NCBI RefSeq assembly: GCF_022605725.1
Contig: NC_065551.1
Location: 16,244,001-16,308,000, forward strand
Reading direction: 5' to 3'
Length of the DNA stretch: 64,000 nucleotides
From: Anthonomus grandis grandis
Lineage: Eukaryota; Arthropoda; Insecta; Coleoptera; Curculionidae
Of this stretch, positions 55,985 to 64,000 are shown in pieces. Both the position numbers and the translations under genes were made by a program. The notes under the pieces are model-generated. The model ran no database searches, had not been told where the DNA came from, and saw only the letters and a program-made list of their open reading frames with translations. Each line of letters starts with the position of its first letter. The first letter of the stretch is position 1.

Positions 55985-56608
55985 ATTCTTAGAAATGAGC
56001 AATATACTCATTGTCATCAGCTCTAATGCTGTGGGTGTAGACAGGATTTCTATCAGGGACTTTAAAATGTGTCTGCCTTACTGCCTCAATCCACTTAATT
56101 TAGAAATAATTAACACATGTTTATTAGACAATACATTCCAAGCATTATCGAAAAAAGCTATTATTTAACCTATTTGCAAAGTTAAAAATTCAGAAGATTT
56201 TATGCAGTTAGGGGTAATAAGTATAATGTCAGTGCTGTATTTAAAAAAAAAAATACATTTTTTAGCAAGTAAATGACTTTGTAAATGCTAATAAAATAAT
56301 TTCATCTTGGTAGTCAGGCTTTTCGAAAAAACTAAAGCCCTATGAAAAGTATGGTAAATATAGTTAGAAGCAATAAAGAAAATAAATCAACTACCTGTAT
56401 GACTGCTAGATTTCAGCAAGGCTGTATATACTATGGTTTTGGCTAAATTAAGTTGTATTGATTTCTGAGCTTAAGCTCTTAATTATTTTTTGATATATAA
56501 TTAAATAATAGATCTGAGTCTGGATCAAGTGATGATGGTACCTTCGGGCATTACTCTCATTTTCTGACTTCCAAAATGGGCACTTCCCAGGGCTCAATAA
56601 TAAGGCCA
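55985..56608 (+). pseudogene. LINE-epsilon reverse transcriptase fragment, first part
   Basis: Plus-strand RT words in order: SSNAVGVDRISIRDFKMCLP; LEIINTCLLDNTFQALSKKA; IMSVL; then SWQSGFSK near 56315 and the palm motif as TSQGSIIRPC at 56578-56608. The reading is cut exactly where the oligo-T of LINE-zeta begins. It resumes at about 60200 with QYAD and SQIYS. Many stops. Confidence 0.6.
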
Positions 56609-56747
56609 TGTTTTTTTTTTTAATTATTTATTTGTATAACTTTAAATTTACATCACTATTTTATTTAATTCTGTAAACAGTGCTTTAAGCTCTGGCCTCG
56701 AGAATATTAACTTAAGAAATATACAGTGTTGGATTGTTATACATTTT

Positions 56748-59387
56748 CTACAATACACCTAAATACATTTTAATTTTTTTTAAAAACATTGTATAAACTT
56801 GGATTACCTTAATGTTTTCAGGAACTTTATTATATGTGTCACTAGCTTGTGCGATTGGATTGCGTAAACCTACGTTTGTCCTTACGGTAAAATTATGGAT
56901 ATTACCTTGAGCCCTAATATTATGACTATGAATATGAATTGAGTGTACAATATTTACATTAGATTTTTGTTGTTTAGTAAGAATTTTTTTAATTAGTTTA
57001 ATTTGTTCTTGTTCTAATATTGTATTGAATTTTGGGATCCCCAATTCTTGACATAAAGCAATCGGTAACAGTAAACCTCTCATAGTTATATAATACTTTT
57101 AGAATTTTATTTTGTGTTATTTGGATAGTATTAAAATTTGTTTTTGCACATGTCCCCCATATTGGCATATCTGAGGTGAGATAAAAAGAAGGCATTGTAG
57201 ATATTATTTTTGGTTTTTGCACTTAGGTAATTTCTTCACCTATAGAGTACAGGAATCATTGCTGTGAGCTTGTTGGAAATATGCTTAATATGTTCAGACC
57301 AATTTAATTGATTATCAATAATTAAACCTAAATATTTTATACTTTTTACTTCATCAACTTCTAAATGATTAATTTGTATATTCAGGTCTGAAATGTGTTT
57401 ATTTTTTTGTTTAAATGTCAAAAATTTCATCTTCTCTATATTTATTTTTAATTTATTATAAAGCAGCCAGTCAAAATAAGTTGTTAAATCTCTATTGATT
57501 TCTCTAACCAACGATTCCTCTTCCTCCCCAGTGTAAACTAAAACCGTGTCTTCAGCAAAAGTATAATAACGGGCTCTGAGGTTTGCACATCTTAGGCTTA
57601 GCACATAAATTGAGTATAGCAGTGGTCCAAGCACAGAGCCCTGGGGCACTCCATACTCAGTGCAAAGAACTGAACTCTGGATACCATTAACTTCCACATA
57701 TTGCCTTCTTCCCGTTAAGTACGACGTAATTACATTTTTTATATTGTTCTTAAAGCCCAAGTTTTCTAATTTATGTAAGAGTATATCGATGCTGACCACG
57801 TCAAATGCCTTTTGCAGGTCCACAAATACTGCAACCACAACAAGTTTTTTATCCAGAGCTGCCAATATGTGGTCCATAAAATCCGTGATTGCGCTGACGG
57901 TGCGTGATTGCGCTGAAACCGATCAAATCCGACATGTTTTTCAATAAAATCTATCATTCTTTTTTTTTATTACAGTTTCTACAATTTTTGAGAATACACC
58001 TATGACAGTTATTGGTCTGTAGTTGTTCATTAAGTCTTTTTTGCTGTCTTTTTTGTCACACCATCTTGCCCTGGGGCAGAATTTATTTTTAGCTCAGTTA
58101 TGATTTTGCTAACTTCTTGCTCGCTTGCTAACTCTAAATCTAAAGTTGTTTGGCAAACTACGTCATTGAAAATTTCATATCTCGGTCTAGTACGACTCTC
58201 ACCCTCGAGCTTTTTTACAATATTTTTCCCTACGTCTACAAAATGGCTGTTTAAGTTATTTACAATATCTGTTAAGTTTTTTATTTCATTAGCGCCTATT
58301 TTTAATTTTTCTATAATTACCCTAGAGTCTTCTCCCTTTATTAAACTATTTACAAATTGCCACTGTTTTTTTGAATTATTTCCTGTTTTTTCCCACTTTT
58401 CTTTAAAATACCTGTTTTTTTAAATTTTTTATTTTAATATTTACCCTATTTTTTAACAACCTAAAATTATTTTCTAGATTTTCGTCATGTGGTTTTTTTA
58501 TTTTATTTTTGTATAAAGTATCCCCTTGTTTGATCATTTCCAATATTTCCCCGTTTATCCACTCATTATTACCCATTATTTTAATTATTTTGGAAAATTC
58601 ACATTTATTTTTACAAGATTTTATTAAAGCAGTTAAATCTTGAAACGATGTAATATTTTGATTAGCTGTTCTTAGATGTTCACCAAAGACCTGATTAAAT
58701 TTTTTTTGCTCCAGTACTTTAACTTCTTTTGATACTTTAGGTTTGTATTTTTTTACGTTCTCTTTATTATAAAATGACAGAAGCCGATGATCTGATAATG
58801 ATGTCTCTAACATTAATGGGCCCACATTCGCCAATGCTATGACTGGATATAACATGACCTATAATGGTTTTTGAGTGGGGCGTTACTCGCGTAGCTATGA
58901 CTTCACTAACCTGATTAACTATTTTAAAGTTGTTAAATATAACCAAATTCTTATAATTAGTAGTAAGATTAGAGTAATTATCTAATAAATTTATATTAAT
59001 ATCTCCTATAACTATATGTTTCTTGGGGCATTTTTTAAGATAGTCATCAAAAAACTCCAGAAAATCGTTACCTGGACATGATGGTGGTTTGTATATTGCA
59101 CTTAACTTTACTATATTTTCTCCCATCGTCACACCCAACCAATTCACTGTCTCACTTTTGTCTGACTTTTCTCTGTTTTCAATTTTAATATTATTTTTCA
59201 CGTACACTGAGACACCGCCTCCCCTGCCCTCTCTCACTACATGCACAGCTTGATAGTCTTTAATATTATAAAGAGCAGTTTCTGTTTCCTCCAACCACGT
59301 TTCCACTAGCACTAAAACATCACAGTCCTGATTAATAACAAAACATTTTATCTCATCCAGTTTGTTTCTCAAACTTTGTATGTTCAT
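56748..59387 (-). pseudogene. LINE-zeta ORF2 (endonuclease, RT), few breaks
   Basis: From MNIQSLRNKLDEIKCFVINQ at 59387 the APE endonuclease is readable: LVLVETWLEE, GGGVSVYVKNN, HIVIGDININLLDNYS and TRVTPHSKTIIGHVI. A frameshift near 58850 precedes LETSLSDHRL (closing SDH motif). The linker continues open to 58403. After damage near 57960-58400 the RT block 57877-57236 has VDLQKAFDVVS, YGVPQGSVLGPLLYSIY and FAEDTVLVYTG, where the usual YADD has become FAED, so the catalytic pair is altered. The C-terminus (57222-56748) contains NFTVRTNVGLRNPIAQASDT. Confidence 0.85.
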
Positions 59388-59439
59388 GTATGCAATTTTA
59401 ATAACATCATGAGGCCTTTCTACTTTTTTAGTTGTTCCA

Positions 59440-60150
59440 TATTTTGCACCAAAATTACCTTACTGTTATCATCCTTTCGAAGTAAGACATTACCGTTTCC
59501 AATCCAGCAGTACTTAAATCCTTTCTCCTTTTGGTAATTTCCTTAGAACATTGAAAGGCCTTTCAATGTTCTAAGGTAATTTCTAACCGCCTTTGCTAAT
59601 TCAAGATTAGTTTTGGTAAGGTCATGGGATATAAATATTTTTTGATTTTCACAATAGTTTAGTTCTTTCGTAGTAAGCGTAAATTTTTTGTTGATTTAAG
59701 CATCTATTGTTTCGTTTTTTCCTGTTCAAATTGCACTTTTATAGGTCTATTTTTGTTTGACTCTTCCCCTATCCTAAAAGCACAAAATTTCGCTTCCCCT
59801 TGTACATCTAATTTTTTTGCTATTATGTTTATAACTTCAGTTAAGTTTTCATTAGGTTTGTACGGTACACCCTGGATTATTAAGTTATTCTTTAGGCTAA
59901 GCTGTTCTTGTTTATTTAACTGAGCTTTTATTTCTGAAATTTCCTCCTGTAGATGTCGATTAATTTCGATCTGCTCGTTGTATTTTTGAATTGGGAAATC
60001 GTGTCTTTTGTCCATAATGTTTAGTTTTTCCATCAGGTCCGTAAGGGTAATATCAGTTCTCTCATCATCTTCTACGCATGAATCACAAATCCAAGGCTCT
60101 GTGGATTTACTTACTTGTTGATATGCCCTTACCGACAATTCAATACACAC
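59440..60150 (-). pseudogene. LINE-zeta ORF1 (PHD-type finger, coiled coil, FP-like domain), broken
   Basis: The reading starts partway through the zinc finger (WICDSCVEDD), so the N-terminus is damaged or missing. A coiled coil (INRHLQEEISEIKAQLNKQE) and the nucleic-acid-binding domain (NNLIIQGVPYKPNENLTEVI) follow. The frame stops near 59704; the remainder is shifted (LTKTNLELAKAVRNYLRT, KYCWIGNGNVLLRKDDNSK). A 36-bp perfect palindrome interrupts the C-terminal part. Confidence 0.75.
59541..59576. repeat. Perfect 36-bp palindrome
   Basis: CCTTAGAACATTGAAAGG joined directly to its reverse complement with no loop, flanked by GGTAATTT on both sides. It lies within LINE ORF1 coding sequence and is best explained as an inverted duplication. 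Confidence 0.9.
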
Positions 60151-60174
60151 CCTATGCTAATTTTAATTTTCAAA

Positions 60175-60260
60175 AACCAATTCCAAACTTTAAAACACAG
60201 CAATATGCTGATTAATCACAAATATACAGTTATGGACTAAAATATGGGAATATTTTTAAT
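60175..60260 (+). pseudogene. LINE-epsilon, continuation after LINE-zeta
   Basis: CAATATGCTGAT followed by TCACAAATATACAG reads QYAD (stop) SQIYS, the catalytic palm box that should follow the motif cut at 56608. The reading is lost soon after. Confidence 0.5.
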
Positions 60261-60479
60261 TCACCTTTTCAGCATGCCTTGTATTTTACAGAAGTATTCT
60301 ATGTTTATTTAATATACTTTATGCACTAGTGCCTAAAAAACTCTTTTTTTGACATTTAATTTATGGGTTAAAGTATTCTGTTCATAAAAGAAGGATCATT
60401 TTACACACTTGTTACATAAATAACTATTATTTATCAGGTAGATTTTAACTTTTACTATAAACATAATAGTGGGTGTACT

Positions 60480-62695
60480 CTTATTCTAAGGGGTAGCTTG
60501 TTAAAAAATACTGGTGCATAGTGGAGAGTTGCGCTCCATGACATTCTCAATTGAAGAAACTTAACTGTAATGTCAGTTTGAGAAGGCAATATAAGTATAC
60601 AGAGCGCTGCATAGCACTGCCTGACATCATCCTGGTATCCAAGACCAGAGAGAATCTTAACCAGTCAGCTACTATCCTTAAAATATTAAAATATACAAAG
60701 CAGTTCGCACTTCTAAACATGTAAAATTTTGTTTGAAAATAGGCATAATATCTTGGGTCACTTCGACACCTCTCAAGCCTACAAAGCGGAACAGCAAGCC
60801 GCCCGCTATAGCGGGTCGGGTGCTCATGTTGGCGGTCATTTGTAGGATATTTATTAAGATTTTGTTTTATATAGATTAAATTTTCTAAAATCAACATGTT
60901 AGGAACTGTTAGAATATTTAACTGAATTATGAATTTTTGTCTACAATCATCTCTATAATCTAGACCACCAACAATTAGGCAAGGCAAATAAACTTCCATT
61001 CAGCTTTTTAGTAAAAACCTCAACATGTGCCTCCCGCTTGAGTCCACTATCCATCTGGACCCCCAAGAATAATGCAGTACCAATTGGCAGAGCACAATCT
61101 TTAGCTTTCCTTAGGGTGAAGAGAAGATATCCAGTCTTGGATTCATTTAGGGTATGGCTATTTTTATGAAACCAGTTTTTTGCTCTCGACTGTGCATCCC
61201 GCACTCCACTCTCCAAAATCTCCACTTGGGGCTGGTGGTATCATCGGCAAATAGGACATACTGTTCTTTTACCTTGATGTAGGGAAGATTATTGATATAA
61301 ATCAAGTATAATATAAACCTATACATAATATCTACCTATATATAATAAAAACCTGTGACAGATTTTTGTGGTACCCCAATGTCTATAGTTCTTATGTCCG
61401 ATGACACACCACCAATCACGACCCTTTGGGTACGACCCTCTAGGTATGAGTATATCATCAAGTTAGTACTGTTTTACGTAAAGTTAAAAATATGAAGTTT
61501 TCTGATAAGCAGATCGTGGGATACACAGTCGAACGCCTCACTAAGGTTACAGATCTTTGTTTTCAAAACCATCCATAATGAATGATACCAAATTTAAGAT
61601 AACCTGAACAGTGTTTCGGCCCTTCCTGAATCCAAACTGTTCCTCACATAAAAGTGCATTTGCCTCAAGATACAACGCCATTGTAGAAGTCATACATTTT
61701 TCATACAGTTGATGTCTTATGAATATGGGAATTATGATTTCCTATTTTAGACAAGATGGAAAAGTGTTTTCTTTAGAGGAAAATATTTATAAGTTTAACG
61801 GAGAGACCAAAGATATCCCGTGAGTCTTTGTTTTTTAGGTTTGTTGTGAAACCAACCTCCCCAAATTCAAAAGCTGTTTCGGGCAGAAAATCCGGCCGAA
61901 AATGTACATCCTCAATAGAGTACGGCCCATCTCCGACCAAACTCCCAGCCACTTCAGAGAAAAACTTGTTAAACTCATTTGGGGAGATCTGCACACTTAG
62001 GCCCTGACGTCCCCTGTTATTGTTTATTATTTTCCATATATTTTTAGCTTTATTAGCAGATTCACTGATTAATGAGTCATTATAATATTTTTTTACTTGT
62101 TTGATAGATTTTTTGTATTGACGATGTAAAGTATTCTTTTGAGTTGAGAGGAACCGTAACCGGTCGCGCATGCCCCGCAATTTTTTATTAAACTAAGGGA
62201 AAACCGTTTGTGATTGTTTGACTCGGTATCGTTTTTCAGGAAATGCAGTTTCATAAGCTACTTTTATTTTATTACAAAAAAGTTCCCATTTTTCATCCAC
62301 CGAAATATTACCAAGTATGAACGACAAATCACAGCTTTTCACCAGATTATAAATTAAAATATTTTCCCATGTTCGGTTATAGGTCTAAAGCATTTAGAAG
62401 TTGTTTTGTGAGAGTTTGAAGGATCAACCAAAGCAAAAGTGGATGTAATTATGATCAGATAGATTGTTATCATGAACACTTATTCGTGTATTAGAGCTGT
62501 AAAAATGTATGAATATATTGTCAAGAAAGTTATTATCGCGTGTCTGAGACAGCACCATTGCCTCAAAGCCATAAGATTCCAACAAGTCCAGAACAGAGAT
62601 GGCTTCATTTTGGGGCGTACCAAATAATATAATAAAACCCCCAGCTATTATTATCCTTAAGCCACATCCCATACCATCAATAGCTCTCGCAAGCT
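60480..62695 (-). pseudogene. LINE-eta ORF2 (endonuclease end, RT, C-terminus), broken
   Basis: Minus strand, in order: the endonuclease end (GTPQNEAISVLDLLESYGFE, DNNFLDNIFIH, LSDHNYIHF at 62672-62424); the linker (SISESANKAKNIWKI-type block with KKYYNDSLISESANKAKNIW and PNEFNKFFSEVAGSL at 62180-61773); RT words EEQFGFRKGRN, HDLLIRKL, DIGVPQKSV and LFADDT (61640-61230); and the C-terminal block 61225-60547 with TLNESKTGYLLFTLRKAKD, NLIYIKQNLNKY and RYYAYFQTKF. The copy is broken throughout but covers most of ORF2. Confidence 0.75.
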
Positions 62696-62698
62696 GTG

Positions 62699-63220
62699 TT
62701 AAACAAACCCCAGGGGGGTTAGGGTCAAGTTGCCAAGTTTAAGAGCTGTGGGGTAACAACCTTCCCATATGCACATGTTAAAAAGTTTAACTAAAGGATG
62801 GATAATGACATTACTCATTGAATGCAGGAGAACGGTATTGAAGCCATAAATGTCCCAACTATGCTTTTTTTTCAACTTTTTAATGGCATCCCTTACCTCG
62901 TTGATGCCTATCTTGTAAAAGGAGAAGCGCAACTGCTCCCGACAGCTAATTCTCTGATATTCTTCCAGGTATAAGTCGAATGAGGAGGCCGATGTAGGCA
63001 AACCTGAAATGAGATTATCGGCAACATCAGGGCTTGTGTCTATTATGGTCGAAAATTTCCAATGCAGCTCTAGATTTATTATCGGAAATACTAATAAAAT
63101 CCGCATTAGCCTTTTTCTTTGCCTTCAAGACAGTCTTTCGATAGCGTGTCTTTTGATAGCAATGTTAAATTCTAAATTCCCTCCTCGTAGAGGGAATAAG
63201 TCGTCGTCCCAAATTTGTAC
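62699..63220 (-). pseudogene. LINE-theta linker and RT N-terminus fragment
   Basis: KTVLKAKKKANADFISISDN and SRAAWKIFD (63150-63050, other frame), then an open block 63106-62699 with FSFYKIGINEVRDAIKKLKK, KHSWDIYGFNTVLLHSMSNV and PLVKLFNMCIWEGCYPTALK. It abuts LINE-eta at about 62697 in the same orientation and the plus-strand LINE-iota at 63221. Confidence 0.75.
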
Positions 63221-63221
63221 A

Positions 63222-64000
63222 GGACCAAGGCTTTTGATAATCATGGCATATTACTAAGGAAGTTGGAACTGTTTGGCTTTCCTGGAAGATTAGTGGCTTA
63301 ATTTTCTGATTTCTTGTCAGGAAGGACCCAGCAAGTTTGCATTGGTAATGCTAGGTCAGACAACATTGTTGTCTATTCTGGGATTCCGGTGGCCATTGTT
63401 CTCCTCTGCTGTTTAATATATTTATCAATGATATTGCCTCCTTTTTTGAAAATGGTAATTTCTTGATATTTGCAGATGATCTTAAATTTTATAGACAAAT
63501 ATCATCTTCCCTCGACCAGGTTGATTGCAGCAGGATCTAAACAAATTGTATGAATGGTGTATTAATAATAATTTATTTTTAAACATTAGCCCAAAGATAA
63601 AGTGTAATATGAGTTTTTACGAAGGAAATAAGAGGAATGATTCATCTTATAGTGTTTCTGGCCATAATATTCAGTACTGCAGCAGAATAAAGGACCTTGG
63701 GATATGGTTTGATGAACAACTAACCTCTAATACACACATTAATAATACAATCTTAAAGTCGTCCAGGGTTCTTGGCTTTGTGGTTCGCAAGTGTAGGGAT
63801 TTCTTACTGGAGACCTGCAAGAGAGTTTATATTTCACTTGCAGTTTCTCTGCTTGATTATGGTTCAATGGTTTGGTCACTATTTTACATGAACAGCTGCT
63901 TAGCCTTGGAACGGGTTTAGAAGTTTGTTAGATTTTGTCTAAGCTAAATATGAGAATTCCTGATAATCATATATATGACTATGCATTGGAGATGTTAAGT
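63222..64000 (+). pseudogene. LINE-iota reverse transcriptase, runs off the window
   Basis: It starts abruptly at TKAFDNHGILLRKLELFGFP, then FLSGRTQQVCIGNARSDNIV, a damaged GVPQGS region near 63380, SPLLFNIFINDIASFF and IFADDLKFY (catalytic FADD, 63470-63490). An open block at 63525-63920 follows with LYEWCINNNLFLNISPK and IKDLGIWFDEQLTSNTHIN. The element continues past 64000. Confidence 0.8.

Larger units (their letters stand above)
56609..60170 (-). mobile_element. LINE-zeta, nearly full length, minus strand
   Basis: Oligo-T at 56609-56622 marks the 3' tail (minus strand oligo-A). ORF2 occupies 59387-56748 and ORF1 lies at 60150-59440. It inserted into the palm region of LINE-epsilon within the intron of the MIT-domain gene, opposite to the gene. 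It is the most complete LINE in the window. Confidence 0.8.

Noticed and set aside
1..64000. tRNA, rRNA and LTR retrotransposons
   Set aside because: No cloverleaf with A/B boxes, no rRNA-like GC-rich block, and no gag-pol with direct LTRs could be supported on either strand.

Overview
The window is strongly AT-rich animal DNA, almost certainly from an insect or other arthropod. The evidence is short GT..AG introns (54 to 57 bp), two exons of ordinary host genes with consensus splice sites, and a dense graveyard of elements typical of arthropod genomes: mariner relatives, piggyBac, hAT, pogo/Tigger, a Sola-like element, a Penelope-like element and many APE-type non-LTR retrotransposons (LINEs). 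Nothing suggests a bacterial or viral genome. Element names such as LINE-alpha are local labels only. Family calls come from translating and reading the sequence by eye; no database was searched.

Layout. 1.7-4.8 kb: a LINE with both ORFs decayed (LINE-alpha). 5.2-6.5 kb: a dead mariner. 6.5-8.1 kb: a pyrimidine-rich degenerate repeat whose units look like 3' splice sites. 8.4-14.9 kb: a minus-strand LINE (LINE-beta) split by a long-TIR mariner, which itself holds a piggyBac remnant; the LINE is split again by a short hAT-type element with a perfect 8-bp target duplication. 15.1-21.4 kb: a second long-TIR mariner, disrupted by a LINE 3' fragment and by a hAT element, which in turn carries a LINE 5' fragment with an intact ORF1. 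23.7-28.9 kb: LINE-gamma split by a pogo/Tigger element with exact TA duplication. 29.2-30.2 kb: a Penelope-like remnant with a GIY-YIG domain and an inverted repeat holding hammerhead-type motifs. 30.7-32.5 kb: LINE-delta. 33.7-37.3 kb: a nearly complete piggyBac inside a mariner remnant. 38.5-39.1 kb: a small inverted-repeat element with a second hammerhead-like motif. 41.5-43.9 kb: a third long-TIR mariner. 46.2-49.6 kb: a Sola-like DNA transposon with a TGTA duplication.

The most striking object is at 50.4-55.1 kb. It is a 4.7-kb Foldback/Mutator-type element with a perfect 9-bp target duplication (CTTATCTTA) and nearly identical long inverted repeats built from a 156-bp tandem unit (about 4 copies on the left, about 14 on the right). 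It encloses an apparently intact, intron-containing macrodomain gene resembling the TARG1/OARD1 ADP-ribosylglycohydrolases. No transposase is visible inside, so it looks like a non-autonomous element that has captured a host-type gene.

Host genes. On the minus strand around 45.1-45.7 kb there is the start of a gene for a secreted protein, perhaps a neuropeptide precursor (5' UTR exon, then a coding exon with signal peptide). At 55.6 kb on the plus strand lies the first coding exon of a MIT-domain protein most like calpain-7; its intron 1 is filled with opposed, nested LINEs to at least 60 kb. The window ends in three more LINE fragments in both orientations (60.5-64 kb).
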